Origin: Proteiniphilum sp.
GTDB taxonomy: Bacteria > Bacteroidota > Bacteroidia > Bacteroidales > Dysgonomonadaceae
Reading direction: 5' to 3'
Assembly: GCA_016649795.1 (NCBI GenBank)
Contig: JAENWZ010000012.1
Location: 1-18,264 of the forward strand
Length of the DNA stretch: 18,264 bases
The notes beneath the pieces are model-generated. The model did not search any database, was not told the DNA's origin, and saw only the letters and a list, made by a program, of their open reading frames with translations. Positions 1-8,320 of the stretch are shown piece after piece. A program made the translations under genes and the position numbers. Every line of letters starts with the position of its first letter. The first letter of the stretch is position 1.

Positions 1-618
1 ATGCGTGATGCCGATATCATCACCTTTCATACACCACTGACAAAATCAGGGATATATAAAACCTACCATCTGGCGGATGCTGATTTTTTCGCGCAACTGA
101 ATAAAAAACCTGTGATCATCAACGCAGCACGCGGAGGTATTGCCGACAACCGGGCACTGACAAATGCGCTGCTGGCGGGCACCGTTTCAGGTGCTGTCAT
201 CGACTGCTGGGAAAATGAACCGGAGATAAACAGCGCGCTGCTTCAACTGGTGGATATCGCCACACCTCATATCGCCGGATATTCGGCCGACGGCAAGTGG
301 ACAGCCACCAGGATGAGCATGGAAAATCTGAACAACTTCTTCGGTCTACACATCCTGCCTCTTTATCAGGAGATACCCACACCTCACCAACCGATCATAG
401 ACCTGCAGGGTATAGCGGTGGACAAACAGCTTTCTCATGCGGTATGGCACACATACAATCCGATGGTAGAATCAGCTGCACTAAAAATATCACCCGATAG
501 ATTCTACTGGTTCAGATCGAACTATCCGTTACGAAGAGAGTACCCTTCGTACAGTGTCGTCAATGCGGATTCTTCTGTCACAGACATTTTACAAATGCTC
601 GGATTCAGCGTTCAATGA
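1..618 (+). CDS. pdxB: Erythronate-4-phosphate dehydrogenase, C-terminal part (truncated by window edge)
   Basis: PdxB oxidises 4-phospho-D-erythronate in the DXP-dependent pathway to pyridoxal 5'-phosphate, in the cytoplasm. The 205 residues visible hold the second half of the NAD-binding domain of a D-2-hydroxyacid dehydrogenase: an HTPL strand at 10-13, NAARGG at 41-46 with the catalytic Arg44, ENEP at 71-74 with the probable catalytic Glu73, and TPHIAGYSADGK at 88-99 with catalytic His90. The GYSADGK wording and the extra C-terminal dimerisation region (about 110-205) point to PdxB rather than SerA or lactate dehydrogenase. The protein is normally about 350-380 residues, so the N-terminal substrate domain lies left of the window and the ATG at position 1 is internal, not the start. 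The gene ends with TGA. No clear terminator follows before the next promoter. Confidence 0.9.
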   Translation: MRDADIITFHTPLTKSGIYKTYHLADADFFAQLNKKPVIINAARGGIADNRALTNALLAGTVSGAVIDCWENEPEINSALLQLVDIATPHIAGYSADGKWTATRMSMENLNNFFGLHILPLYQEIPTPHQPIIDLQGIAVDKQLSHAVWHTYNPMVESAALKISPDRFYWFRSNYPLRREYPSYSVVNADSSVTDILQMLGFSVQ

Positions 619-681
619 AGATCTGAAATTGGGTAACAGGCAAATAACACAAATATAGACCGGCTCACTTTTTTATTTACT

Positions 682-699
682 TATATTTGGGTAAATTTG
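682..699 (+). promoter_or_regulatory. Candidate -7 elements upstream of the OmpA/TPR lipoprotein gene
   Basis: Two overlapping-range matches to the Bacteroidota -7 consensus TAnnTTTG occur, TATATTTG at 682-689 and TAAATTTG at 692-699, about 60-70 bases before the ATG at 761. No exact TTTG -33 element sits 19-21 bases upstream of either, only T-rich sequence, so the calls are moderate. Confidence 0.45.
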
Positions 700-760
700 T
701 GACATAAATAATAGTTGGATATTGATTGATTTAAATAAATAAAATATTAATTCTCACGAA

Positions 761-2461
761 ATGAAAAGAAAATCTTATTTTTTGACGCTAATGCTTGTTT
801 TGGGAGTGGCACTTTTAACCACTTCGTGCAGCAGCAAATTGAAACCGCTTTCACAAAACAACTTCAATGTGACACCCTCACCGCTGGAAACAGTAGGGAA
901 TCAGGTGCCTGTTACCGTGAACGGAACCTTCCCCGAAAAATGGTTTCACAAAAACGGTATTGTAACCATCACTCCAATTCTTAAGTTTGGAGACAGGGAA
1001 GTTGCAGGAACACCTTACAGCTATCAGGGAGAAAATATCTCCGGAAACAGGGTGGCTATACCACACAGCAGAGGTGCAAATTTCACCATGAGCTCATCGT
1101 TCCCCTACACTCCCGACATGCAATCATCGGAGCTCTTCCTCCGCTTCGACGGAAGAATCAAAAACAAACAATCCATCCTCCCCGACCTGAAAGTGGCAGA
1201 TGGTATCATCGCCACCTCAGCACTGGCCGATGTGCATACGACCTCACCATCCGTGGCACCCGACGGATTCCAGCGCATCATCAAGGAGGCACAGGATGCC
1301 AACATTCTGTTCGTTATCCAGCAGGCCAATCTCCGTCAGAGCGAATTGAACAAGCGTGACATGTCAGAATGGAAACGACGTGTAGAAGAAGCGTTCAACG
1401 ATCCCAGGCAGAACGTGAATGTGGAAGTCTCTGCCTATGCATCTCCCGACGGAGGTCTTTCTCTCAACGAAAGACTGGCTGCACAACGCGAACAGAACAC
1501 ATCCAATTACCTGGAAAGTGAATTGAGCAAGAGAAATATCGACACAGATGTTTACGCACGTTATACGGCTGAAGACTGGGACGGTTTCCATCAGCTTGTC
1601 TCTGCATCCGACCTTCAGGACAAGGAGCTGATCCTGCGCGTATTGGAAATGTATCCCGATTCTGAATCCCGCGAGAGAGAGATCAAGAATATCTCCTATG
1701 TGTTCGAGGACCTGGCGGAAACGATTTTGCCACAACTGCGTCGTTCACGCATCACGGCTAATATCGAGATTATCGGTAAATCGGATGAAGAGATCATGAC
1801 AGCATGGAACAGCAATCCGAAAGAGTTGACAGTAGAAGAACTATTGTACGCCTCTTCACTCACCGATGATAAAAGCGTCAAGGAACGTATCTATCAATAT
1901 GTAACCGCTAACTTCTCCAAAGATTACAGAGGATGGAACAACATCGGTACCATGTTTTATCAACAAGGAGATTATGCAAAAGCAAAACAGGCTTTTGACC
2001 GTGCCGCACAGGTGAATCCATCTGCTCCCGAGGTGAACATGAACAAAGCTTTGCTGGCTATTATGGACAATGAGATAGATGGAGCCAACGAGCTGCTGGG
2101 AAGATCGGCCGGGGCGAATGGTCTTGATGAAGCGATGGGATTAATCAATCTGTTACAAGGGAACTACAACCAGGCAGTCAGCGCTTACGGTAGAAGTAAT
2201 TCGAACAATGCCGCACTGGCTCAACTGCTGGTAAGAGATTATAATGCAGCCAAGCAGACACTCGAAGCGATTGAGACTCCTGATGCCACCACAGCTTATT
2301 TGCTGGCAATCATCGCCTCCAGAACGAACAACTTCAATGAGGTGATTGCAAATCTTCGTGCAGCTATCGGTCGTGACAGAACAATCGCTGCTAAGGCTCT
2401 CAGTGATCTGGAGTTTGCAAAATATCGTACTAACAAGGAATTTATAGCGCTATTAAACTAA
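761..2461 (+). CDS. Lipoprotein with OmpA-like and TPR domains
   Basis: This 566-residue protein begins with a lipoprotein signal peptide: Lys-rich start, hydrophobic stretch 7-20, and LTTSC ending in the acylated Cys23. Residues 30-170 are a beta-rich region of unknown function. Residues about 175-335 resemble an OmpA-like peptidoglycan-binding fold; VSAYASPDGGLSLNERLAAQR at 223-243 matches the family's conserved G/S-x-x-x-N-x-x-L-S-x-x-R region. Residues 388-421 form a clear tetratricopeptide repeat (WNNIGTMFYQQGDYAKAKQAFDRAAQVNP) and weaker TPR-like helices continue to the end. Related proteins are common envelope proteins in Bacteroidales; the precise role is not known to me. A scaffold linking the outer membrane to peptidoglycan and a partner is an inference. 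The ATG is the only start that keeps the signal peptide. It has its own promoter region and terminator, so it appears monocistronic. Confidence 0.85.
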   Translation: MKRKSYFLTLMLVLGVALLTTSCSSKLKPLSQNNFNVTPSPLETVGNQVPVTVNGTFPEKWFHKNGIVTITPILKFGDREVAGTPYSYQGENISGNRVAIPHSRGANFTMSSSFPYTPDMQSSELFLRFDGRIKNKQSILPDLKVADGIIATSALADVHTTSPSVAPDGFQRIIKEAQDANILFVIQQANLRQSELNKRDMSEWKRRVEEAFNDPRQNVNVEVSAYASPDGGLSLNERLAAQREQNTSNYLESELSKRNIDTDVYARYTAEDWDGFHQLVSASDLQDKELILRVLEMYPDSESREREIKNISYVFEDLAETILPQLRRSRITANIEIIGKSDEEIMTAWNSNPKELTVEELLYASSLTDDKSVKERIYQYVTANFSKDYRGWNNIGTMFYQQGDYAKAKQAFDRAAQVNPSAPEVNMNKALLAIMDNEIDGANELLGRSAGANGLDEAMGLINLLQGNYNQAVSAYGRSNSNNAALAQLLVRDYNAAKQTLEAIETPDATTAYLLAIIASRTNNFNEVIANLRAAIGRDRTIAAKALSDLEFAKYRTNKEFIALLN

Positions 2462-2479
2462 AATATGATATAATAAATA

Positions 2480-2510
2480 AAAAGTGGGCTCAGGCGGGTC
2501 CACTTTTTTG
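2480..2510 (+). terminator. Intrinsic terminator after the OmpA/TPR lipoprotein gene
   Basis: AAAAGTGG at 2480-2487 pairs with CCACTTTT at 2500-2507 around a 12-base loop, followed by T-rich sequence. It lies 19 bases past the TAA stop of the upstream gene. Confidence 0.75.
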
Positions 2511-2597
2511 TGTAAAAAATTATTCATAAATGAGATGAATAGCTAAAAAAAAGGTACTTTTACCAATTGAAAAAATGATTCATAGAAAAAAAAATTG

Positions 2598-3377
2598 ATG
2601 AACGGGGCTCTTAAAATAAAAATTTTACTCAGTCTTTCTCTCCTAATTCTAATGCTGCTGGCGGCAGGTATCATGTCAATGCTGGAGTTCAGGAAGATGG
2701 GAGATTCAGTGGACGGGGTATTAAAAAATAATTATCAGTCCATTGAGTCGGCGAAGAGGATGACCGATGCTTTGGAAAGGGAAGACAGCGGCCTATTATT
2801 ATGGATGATCGGTGACAGAGATTCCGGAATCGGAACCATCCACCGTTCAGACTCCATCATCACAAAGGCGATCACAGATGCGCAGGCAAATATCACCGAA
2901 ACGAATGAACAGCAATCTATTTCCGTTATCATCGATGCATATGATAAATACCATGCATCCGTTTTAAATATTGTAGAAAAAGAGAGTAGTGTAGTAGAAG
3001 GGAAACAAAAATATGATACTGAGACCCAGGCGCTGTTTTTCGATACGAAAGAAGCGATCAACAACCTGATGGTATTGAATCAGGATCAGATGAACAGACA
3101 ATCGGGAATTGTGAAAGAAAAATCACGGAGAGCCATGATGCCTGCCATCGTTTCTATCGCTGCAGCCATTATCTTTGCAATTTTACTCAACTTCTTCATC
3201 ACCATCTACTTTATTCATCCGATAAGGAAATTTATTAACGGCGTAAAGGAGTACTATCCTGAACAGGGCCGGTTGAATGCACATGTCGTTTCGAAAGACG
3301 AATTCAAGATACTTGAGGATGAGATCAACATATTGATATCCAGACTTCTTAAAAAAAGAGACGCATCCAACGAATAA
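2598..3377 (+). CDS. Membrane sensor protein with periplasmic helical domain and HAMP, no output domain
   Basis: The ATG at 2598 gives 259 residues; the in-frame TTG just before it is a less likely start. Numbering from this ATG: a first membrane segment at about 5-28, a helical periplasmic region about 30-178 resembling the four-helix-bundle sensors of chemoreceptors and KinB-like histidine kinases, a second membrane segment at about 181-206, and a HAMP linker about 207-252 (HPIRKFINGVKEY, then DEFKILEDEINILISRL). The protein stops right after HAMP; no histidine kinase, GGDEF, phosphatase or methyl-accepting domain follows. The gene ends 6 bases before the trkH start, so the two are very probably co-transcribed. 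It may be a stand-alone regulatory subunit or a kinase that lost its catalytic half; the sequence alone cannot decide. A weak -7-like TACTTTTA sits at 2555. Confidence 0.8.
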   Translation: MNGALKIKILLSLSLLILMLLAAGIMSMLEFRKMGDSVDGVLKNNYQSIESAKRMTDALEREDSGLLLWMIGDRDSGIGTIHRSDSIITKAITDAQANITETNEQQSISVIIDAYDKYHASVLNIVEKESSVVEGKQKYDTETQALFFDTKEAINNLMVLNQDQMNRQSGIVKEKSRRAMMPAIVSIAAAIIFAILLNFFITIYFIHPIRKFINGVKEYYPEQGRLNAHVVSKDEFKILEDEINILISRLLKKRDASNE

Positions 3378-3383
3378 AGATCT

Positions 3384-4829
3384 ATGGTAAGGACAAGAGT
3401 TGTAATCAAATATCTGGGCTTCATTTTACTGTTCAATGCGTTGTTTCTTTTTATCTCGGCAACGATTTCATTTTTCAATAAAGAGAACTCATTGAACGCG
3501 CTGTTGTTCAGTGCTGCTTTAACTGCCATATTGGGAAGCTTTCCTCAGATATTTGTTGAAAAAATAGAGGAGATCTCTTTTCACGAAGGACTGGCTATCA
3601 GCGTTCTCGGTTGGATCATCACCTGTTTCGTCGGCATGATTCCCTTCTACATCTGGGGTGGTGAATTCACGTTTACCAATGCACTGTTTGAAAGTGTTTC
3701 GGGATACACAACTACCGGAGCAAGCATTTTAAATGATGTGGAAGCGCTACCCAAAGGATTGCTTTTCTGGCGCATATCTACTTCATTTATTGGTGGTGTA
3801 GGTATTATTCTGTTTGTATTGTTGGTACTTCCCCAAAAGAAAGGGGTTCAGTCCAGTTTTTATCGTTCAGAAGTATCAGATCTCTCCAAGATGAGCTTCC
3901 GGATAAGATCAAGACATATTATCCGTATTATTACAACAGTCTATATCAGTCTGATCATCGTGGAGACCATCCTGCTCAAAATGCTTGGTATGAGTTTTTT
4001 CGATGCTATCTGTCACTCCTTCTCTACCGTTGCCACCTCCGGGTACTCAACAAAAAATATGAGCGTCGCAGCATTTCAAAACCCTTGGATTGAAATCGTA
4101 ATCATGTTTTTCATGCTGATGAGCAGTCTGCACTTCGGATTAATTTTCCTGACGATTACAAGACAGAAACAGAATATATTTACCTCCCGCCCGGTCCGTT
4201 TATTTGTAATTGTGATATTCATCGGTATCATTTTAATCACATTACAGCTAACGCACGAAGAATTATTCGGCTTCTGGGAATCGCTCCGATACGCATCTTT
4301 TCAGGTAATTTCACTGGCCAGTACGACCGGTCTTGTAACTGCTGATACATCCGTATGGCCCATTTTCTCCGTCATTCTTCTCTGTTATTACACTATTCAG
4401 TGCGGGATGGTGGGTTCCACATCGGGAGGACTCAAATTCGACCGGATTTATCTCTTCTTCTCCTCGGTAAAAAAACAGCTGAAACTAATCCTTCATCCCG
4501 AAGGAATCTACGCTGTGAGAATGAACAATAAAGTCATTGAACACGATTTGGAGTTGCAGATCATGGTATTCATCATTCTCTATATCCTTACCTTTTTCAT
4601 CACCACACTGTTACTTTCGGCCATGGGAATAGACGGGATGACTGCCTTTTCGGCATCGATTGCCACCATAGGCAATGTAGGACCTGGTTTTGGGGGTGTG
4701 AGTTCATTCGGTAACTATGCACAGCTGCCCGATGCAGCAAAATATCTCCTTTCAGCCAACATGCTGCTGGGTCGTCTGGAGATCATGAATGTGTTCGCGC
4801 TTATTGTGATGCTGGGCAGAAAAAAGTAA
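3384..4829 (+). CDS. trkH: TrkH/KtrB-family potassium uptake channel subunit
   Basis: This 481-residue inner-membrane protein has the four M1-P-M2 repeats of the SKT superfamily. The four selectivity-filter loops are visible: SGYTTTGAS at 106-114, TVATSGYST at 215-223, ASTTGLVT at 312-319 and ATIGNVGPG at 427-435, each with the conserved glycine. The C-terminal LGRLEIMNVFAL at 462-473 is also typical of TrkH. The family takes up K+ and is normally gated by a cytoplasmic NAD/ATP-binding TrkA/KtrA ring. No trkA is next to this gene; instead the gene follows a HAMP-domain membrane protein with a 6-base gap. Length is normal and no disruption is seen. No obvious terminator follows; the intergenic space to tyrS holds the tyrS promoter element. 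Confidence 0.94.
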   Translation: MVRTRVVIKYLGFILLFNALFLFISATISFFNKENSLNALLFSAALTAILGSFPQIFVEKIEEISFHEGLAISVLGWIITCFVGMIPFYIWGGEFTFTNALFESVSGYTTTGASILNDVEALPKGLLFWRISTSFIGGVGIILFVLLVLPQKKGVQSSFYRSEVSDLSKMSFRIRSRHIIRIITTVYISLIIVETILLKMLGMSFFDAICHSFSTVATSGYSTKNMSVAAFQNPWIEIVIMFFMLMSSLHFGLIFLTITRQKQNIFTSRPVRLFVIVIFIGIILITLQLTHEELFGFWESLRYASFQVISLASTTGLVTADTSVWPIFSVILLCYYTIQCGMVGSTSGGLKFDRIYLFFSSVKKQLKLILHPEGIYAVRMNNKVIEHDLELQIMVFIILYILTFFITTLLLSAMGIDGMTAFSASIATIGNVGPGFGGVSSFGNYAQLPDAAKYLLSANMLLGRLEIMNVFALIVMLGRKK

Positions 4830-4894
4830 ATTAAACGTCATCTCTTATCCGTTATTACCAGACTCTCCTACTCCCCTATCCCAATGAATTTTAT

Positions 4895-4902
4895 TATCTT
4901 TG
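4895..4902 (+). promoter_or_regulatory. -7 promoter element of tyrS
   Basis: TATCTTTG fits the Bacteroidota -7 consensus TAnnTTTG exactly and lies 37 bases before the tyrS ATG, giving a short leader. No TTTG is present at the usual -33 distance. Confidence 0.6.
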
Positions 4903-4939
4903 CATACTTTTTACAAATCGATAATAAAAACGATATACT

Positions 4940-6235
4940 ATGATGAATTTTGTGGAAGAGCTCCGTTGGCGTGGCATGATACAGGATGTGATGCCCGGCA
5001 CGGAAGAACAGTTACAGAAAGAACAGACTGCAGGATACCTGGGGATAGACCCTACTGCCGATTCGTTACATATTGGTCATTTGGTGGGAGTGATGATGCT
5101 GAAGCATTTCCAACGCTCGGGGCACACCCCCGTGGCGCTGATTGGCGGTGCTACCGGCATGATCGGTGACCCCTCCATGAAATCGGCAGAACGCAACCTG
5201 CTCGATGAGAAGACACTGCGTCACAACCAGGAGGCGATCAAAAAACAATTGGCCCGGTTCCTCGATTTTGAGAGTGACATCCCTAATAAAGCGCTGCTGG
5301 TGAACAACTACGACTGGATGAAGGATTATTCATTCCTCTCCTTCATACGCAATATTGGCAAGCATATCACCGTGAACTATATGATGGCCAAAGACTCGGT
5401 CAAGAAACGTTTGAGTGGCGATTCGAGCGAAGGGATGTCGTTCACCGAATTCTCCTATCAGCTGATACAGGGGTATGATTTCCTGCATCTCTACCGCGAA
5501 ATGGGAGTACGTCTGCAGGTAGGAGGATCGGATCAGTGGGGCAACATCACCACCGGAACGGAGCTTATCCGTCGCGTGGAGGGCGGAGAAGCCTATGCGC
5601 TGGTATGTCCGCTGATTACGAAAGCCGACGGAGGTAAGTTTGGCAAGACCGAGAGCGGCAATGTCTGGCTCGATCCCCGCTATACCTCACCCTACCAGTT
5701 CTACCAGTTCTGGCTGAACGTGAGTGACAGCGATGCCGAGAAATACATTAAAATATTTACATCACTACCAAAGGAAGAGATTGAAGCGCTTGTAGCCGAA
5801 CAGCAATCGGCACCGCATCTGCGTCCGTTGCAAAAGCGACTGGCAGAAGAGGTCACCGTGATGGTACACTCTCGCGATGATTATGAGATGGCGGTAAATG
5901 CATCACAGATCCTTTTCGGTAAATCCACATCAGAGACATTACGTTCAATCAACGAAGAGACGTTCCTGCAGGTGTTTGAAGGGGTACCGCAATTCAATAT
6001 CTCCAGAGAGAGGCTGGCTGAAGGGATCAAAGCGGTAGACCTGCTCACCGACGAAGCGGCTGTCTTCCCCTCAAAGGGAGAGATGCGCAAAACAGTACAG
6101 GCCGGCGGGGTTATGATCAACAAAGAGAAGCTGGAGCTGTTTGATGAAACCATTCAGTTGCCACACCTGATAGGCGATAAATACATCCTTGCCCAACGCG
6201 GTAAGAAAAACTATTTCCTGCTGATTGCCGAGTAG
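4940..6235 (+). CDS. tyrS: Tyrosine--tRNA ligase
   Basis: TyrS charges tRNA-Tyr with tyrosine in the cytoplasm. The 431-residue length is normal for the bacterial TyrRS 1 type. The class I signatures are present: HIGH at 44-47 within ADSLHIGHLVG, and KFGKT at 233-237 as the KMSKS-type loop. Between them are the tyrosine-site segments YQLIQGYDFLHL (173-184) and GGSDQWGNITTG (195-206). The C-terminal region from about 365 is an S4 RNA-binding domain (FPSKGEMRKTVQAGGVMIN). Two ATG codons stand in tandem at 4940 and 4943, so the true start could be one codon later. The gene has its own -7 element and a weak stem-loop overlapping the stop codon, so it appears to be a single-gene transcript. Confidence 0.97.
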   Translation: MMNFVEELRWRGMIQDVMPGTEEQLQKEQTAGYLGIDPTADSLHIGHLVGVMMLKHFQRSGHTPVALIGGATGMIGDPSMKSAERNLLDEKTLRHNQEAIKKQLARFLDFESDIPNKALLVNNYDWMKDYSFLSFIRNIGKHITVNYMMAKDSVKKRLSGDSSEGMSFTEFSYQLIQGYDFLHLYREMGVRLQVGGSDQWGNITTGTELIRRVEGGEAYALVCPLITKADGGKFGKTESGNVWLDPRYTSPYQFYQFWLNVSDSDAEKYIKIFTSLPKEEIEALVAEQQSAPHLRPLQKRLAEEVTVMVHSRDDYEMAVNASQILFGKSTSETLRSINEETFLQVFEGVPQFNISRERLAEGIKAVDLLTDEAAVFPSKGEMRKTVQAGGVMINKEKLELFDETIQLPHLIGDKYILAQRGKKNYFLLIAE

Positions 6236-6265
6236 CATCGAAGATAAACAGGAGTGATGCTTTTT
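6234..6265 (+). terminator. Weak stem-loop with T tract after tyrS
   Basis: AGCATC at 6234-6239, overlapping the TAG stop, can pair with GATGCT at 6256-6261, followed by TTTT. The stem is only 6 bp with a 16-base loop, so it is a tentative call. Confidence 0.4.
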
Positions 6266-6290
6266 GATCAGATAAAAACAAGCCAAATAA

Positions 6291-6322
6291 TTTGGTACGT
6301 TAAAATTATTATGCTACTTTTG
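6291..6322 (+). promoter_or_regulatory. Bacteroidota-type promoter of tRNA-Gln
   Basis: TTTG at 6291-6294 and TACTTTTG at 6315-6322 match the -33 (TTTG) and -7 (TAnnTTTG) elements used by the main sigma factor of Bacteroidota, with a 20-base spacer. The -7 element ends 27 bases before the tRNA, consistent with a very short 5' leader. This is the best promoter in the window. Confidence 0.8.
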
Positions 6323-6349
6323 CACTGCTTTTCACGAAGCATTTAGGAT

Positions 6350-6420
6350 TGTCCCATGGTGTAATGGTAGCACATCTGATTTTGGTTCAGTCAGTCCAGG
6401 TTCGAATCCTAGTGGGACAA
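6350..6420 (+). tRNA. tRNA-Gln (anticodon TTG)
   Basis: The 71-base sequence folds into a cloverleaf. The acceptor TGTCCCA pairs fully with TGGGACA and is followed by the discriminator A. The D arm has a 3-bp GTG/CAC stem and a GG-containing loop. The anticodon arm has loop TTTTGGT, placing TTG at positions 34-36, so it reads CAA/CAG codons for glutamine. The T arm has loop TTCGAAT. CCA is not encoded. Two pairs are not canonical: T27-T43 at the base of the anticodon stem and C50-A64 in the T stem. Confidence 0.95.
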
Positions 6421-6425
6421 CATAG

Positions 6426-6472
6426 AAAAAACGCTAAAACTTTGTAATAAAAGATCTTGGCGTTTTATCTTT
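6426..6472. terminator. Possible bidirectional terminator between tRNA-Gln and the YfcC-family gene
   Basis: AAAACGC at 6428-6434 pairs with GCGTTTT at 6460-6466. A-rich sequence flanks one side and T-rich sequence the other, so it could stop transcription from both converging units. The loop is long (25 bases), which makes this tentative. Confidence 0.35.
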
Positions 6473-6550
6473 TGACCATTTGTAAGAATTTCGGATAGAT
6501 TTTCTTCAATAATTAGAGCTAAGCGAAAAACTATATCTTTTAGAATCTGT

Positions 6551-7990
6551 TTAGAACCCGTCCAGTTCCATAAAAACGGTGGGCAGCAACAATAAAAAGC
6601 CCAGGAAAAACATCCATAAAAGTATTTTCCAGAACCACTTAAACCACACCTCATAAGGTACTTTGGCGATACCGAGTACGCCGATCAAAACCGGGGATGT
6701 GGGAGTGATCATATTCGTAATGCCGTCACCAAACTGATACGCCATCACGGTAGCCTGCCGTGACAGTCCGATCACATCGGAAAAAGGAGCCAGTATGGGC
6801 ATTGTCAGCGCTGCTTTCGCGGAGCCTGAGGGAATGAAAATATTGATGAGTGACTGCATCGCATACATGCCGCCGATGGTAGCCACCTTTCCTGCGTCTT
6901 TCATCACGCCTGCCAGTATGCCCATAAAGAGAAACAGAGCCGAGATCTCCCCCAGGTACCAGCCATGTCCCATCACACCGACCACGAGAAACAGGATGGT
7001 AAAGATTAACAAATTCAATATAAACAGTTGGGCAGATCTCTTGATGGTGATGTAAGACGACAGGATAAACAGGAGGGTGATCACCGGAATGGAAACAAGG
7101 GTCGTCGAGCCGGCCCCGAGAGAGTATGTGGTGAGGGGATAGAGGAAGGAGATCACCACCAGGAGCAGCGATACCACCACAAATACAAACCATGTACTTC
7201 CCGTTGAATGTTTTGCCAGGGTTTCTTGTTCTGCTTCGGCTTCCCGTTTACGCCAATAGCTATCGGCTTTGTACATGGGTGATAGCCGGGGGTTCTTCTT
7301 CACCCGGGCAGCATATATCAGCGTAATAGTAATGATCACAGTAGTGAAGATGAACCAACTGAAAAGCCTGTATCCAATACCGGAGAAGAGCGGCAATCCG
7401 GAGAGTCCCTGTGCAATCCCAATGGTGAACGGGTTCAGCGTGGCACCCGTGAACCCGACGTGAGCGGCCACATAGACCATCATCAGACCGGTGAGTGAAT
7501 CATATCCCATTGAGATAGCCAGCGGCACAATGATGATGACAAAAGCGAGCGTCTCTTCACTCATCCCAAAAATCGATCCGAATGTACTGAAGAGAAGCAT
7601 CACCAGGATGATGACAATGTTGTTCACCCCTATCCTTCCCAATAAAGGGTGTTTCTCAAATTTACGGGTAAAATTCAGAAAAGAGTAGATCCCGGAGTCT
7701 ACTGCCCTGCTGCTGTTCAGTATCTGAAATGCGCCTCCGATAATAAGTACAAAGGCAATGATGGCAGCCTGCCGTTCAAATCCATCGAGGAAAGCAGAAA
7801 AGATCTGCCATGTCTGCGGTGATCTCTCCACACTGTGGTAGGAATCATCCACCACAACATTTCGCGCAACGCCATTCACCTCCACGGAGTGATAATCAAA
7901 CTCCCCGGAGGGAACAATCCATGTGAGCAATGCGCAAAAGAGAACCAGTGAAAAGATGATCACCAGTGTATGAGGTGTCTTTTTTAACAT
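6551..7990 (-). CDS. YfcC-family membrane carrier (basic amino acid / C4-dicarboxylate carrier superfamily)
   Basis: This 479-residue inner-membrane protein has about 12 hydrophobic segments. It matches the YfcC branch (COG1288) of the DcuC/ArcD-like carriers: an N-terminal segment ending in WIVPSGEF (24-31), GMSEETLAF (142-150), GATLNPFTIGIAQ (182-194), IPSGSAKAALTMPI (386-399) and DGITNMITPTSP (422-433). The two half-sequences each carry a helix-breaking Ser/Thr/Pro-rich hairpin, as expected for an inverted-repeat secondary transporter. Substrates of YfcC proteins are poorly established; arginine/ornithine-type or dicarboxylate exchange are the usual guesses. I place the start at the ATG at 7990 because the family begins with a short Lys-rich stretch before the first helix; an upstream ATG at 8044 would add 18 residues with no membrane or signal character. 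It is transcribed alone, convergent with tRNA-Gln. Confidence 0.88.
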   Translation of the reverse strand: MLKKTPHTLVIIFSLVLFCALLTWIVPSGEFDYHSVEVNGVARNVVVDDSYHSVERSPQTWQIFSAFLDGFERQAAIIAFVLIIGGAFQILNSSRAVDSGIYSFLNFTRKFEKHPLLGRIGVNNIVIILVMLLFSTFGSIFGMSEETLAFVIIIVPLAISMGYDSLTGLMMVYVAAHVGFTGATLNPFTIGIAQGLSGLPLFSGIGYRLFSWFIFTTVIITITLIYAARVKKNPRLSPMYKADSYWRKREAEAEQETLAKHSTGSTWFVFVVVSLLLVVISFLYPLTTYSLGAGSTTLVSIPVITLLFILSSYITIKRSAQLFILNLLIFTILFLVVGVMGHGWYLGEISALFLFMGILAGVMKDAGKVATIGGMYAMQSLINIFIPSGSAKAALTMPILAPFSDVIGLSRQATVMAYQFGDGITNMITPTSPVLIGVLGIAKVPYEVWFKWFWKILLWMFFLGFLLLLPTVFMELDGF

Positions 7991-8320
7991 ACAGTAGGGG
8001 TGAATTAATAAAGGTTTTTCAATAGAATGCTGTCTGCAGCGCAAGTATTTCCAGCAGTTTCGCTTTTAATTGCATAAAAAAAATGTTATCCGGTGAAATG
8101 AATACACGGGTCTTAAATCGTCCGATTATTCAATCCCGGGTAAAAATATAAAAAGTTTCTCTCAGGTTCTCTATTATCCATATAAAGTTTTCAACATCGC
8201 CCATTCTTGTCGAGCCATCTGTTATCTGAGATTTAAGCATTTTGTTTCTGCACTCTCTCACCTGTACAACGGTAAATTGTTTATGTAGTGGTAGATAATG
8301 ATCAAATTTCTATTTACGAA
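7991..8320. other. Intergenic region between the YfcC-family gene and the glycosidase gene
   Basis: This gap holds the leader of the YfcC-family gene and the 3' flank of the glycosidase gene. I see no convincing reading frame, no RNA gene, no clear -7 element and no strong terminator stem. The sequence is A+T-rich towards the glycosidase side. Confidence 0.5.

Noticed and set aside
1364..1735. 123-codon minus-strand frame inside the OmpA/TPR lipoprotein gene
   Set aside because: Antisense shadow of a well supported gene.
2595..2597. TTG as start codon of the HAMP protein
   Set aside because: An ATG follows immediately and gives the same protein less one residue; TTG starts are rare in this group.
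4900..5169. 89-codon open frame overlapping the start of tyrS
   Set aside because: Out-of-frame shadow of tyrS; its upstream part lies across the tyrS promoter and it has no protein-family features.
6421..6480. Attachment-site or integrated-element boundary next to tRNA-Gln
   Set aside because: No integrase gene and no repeat of the tRNA 3' end was seen; the sequence fits a simple convergent terminator.
6726..7193. 155-codon minus-strand frame inside the YfcC-family gene
   Set aside because: It is a +1/+2 frame shadow with Cys/His/Arg-rich composition and no membrane segments, whereas the main frame matches the carrier family throughout.
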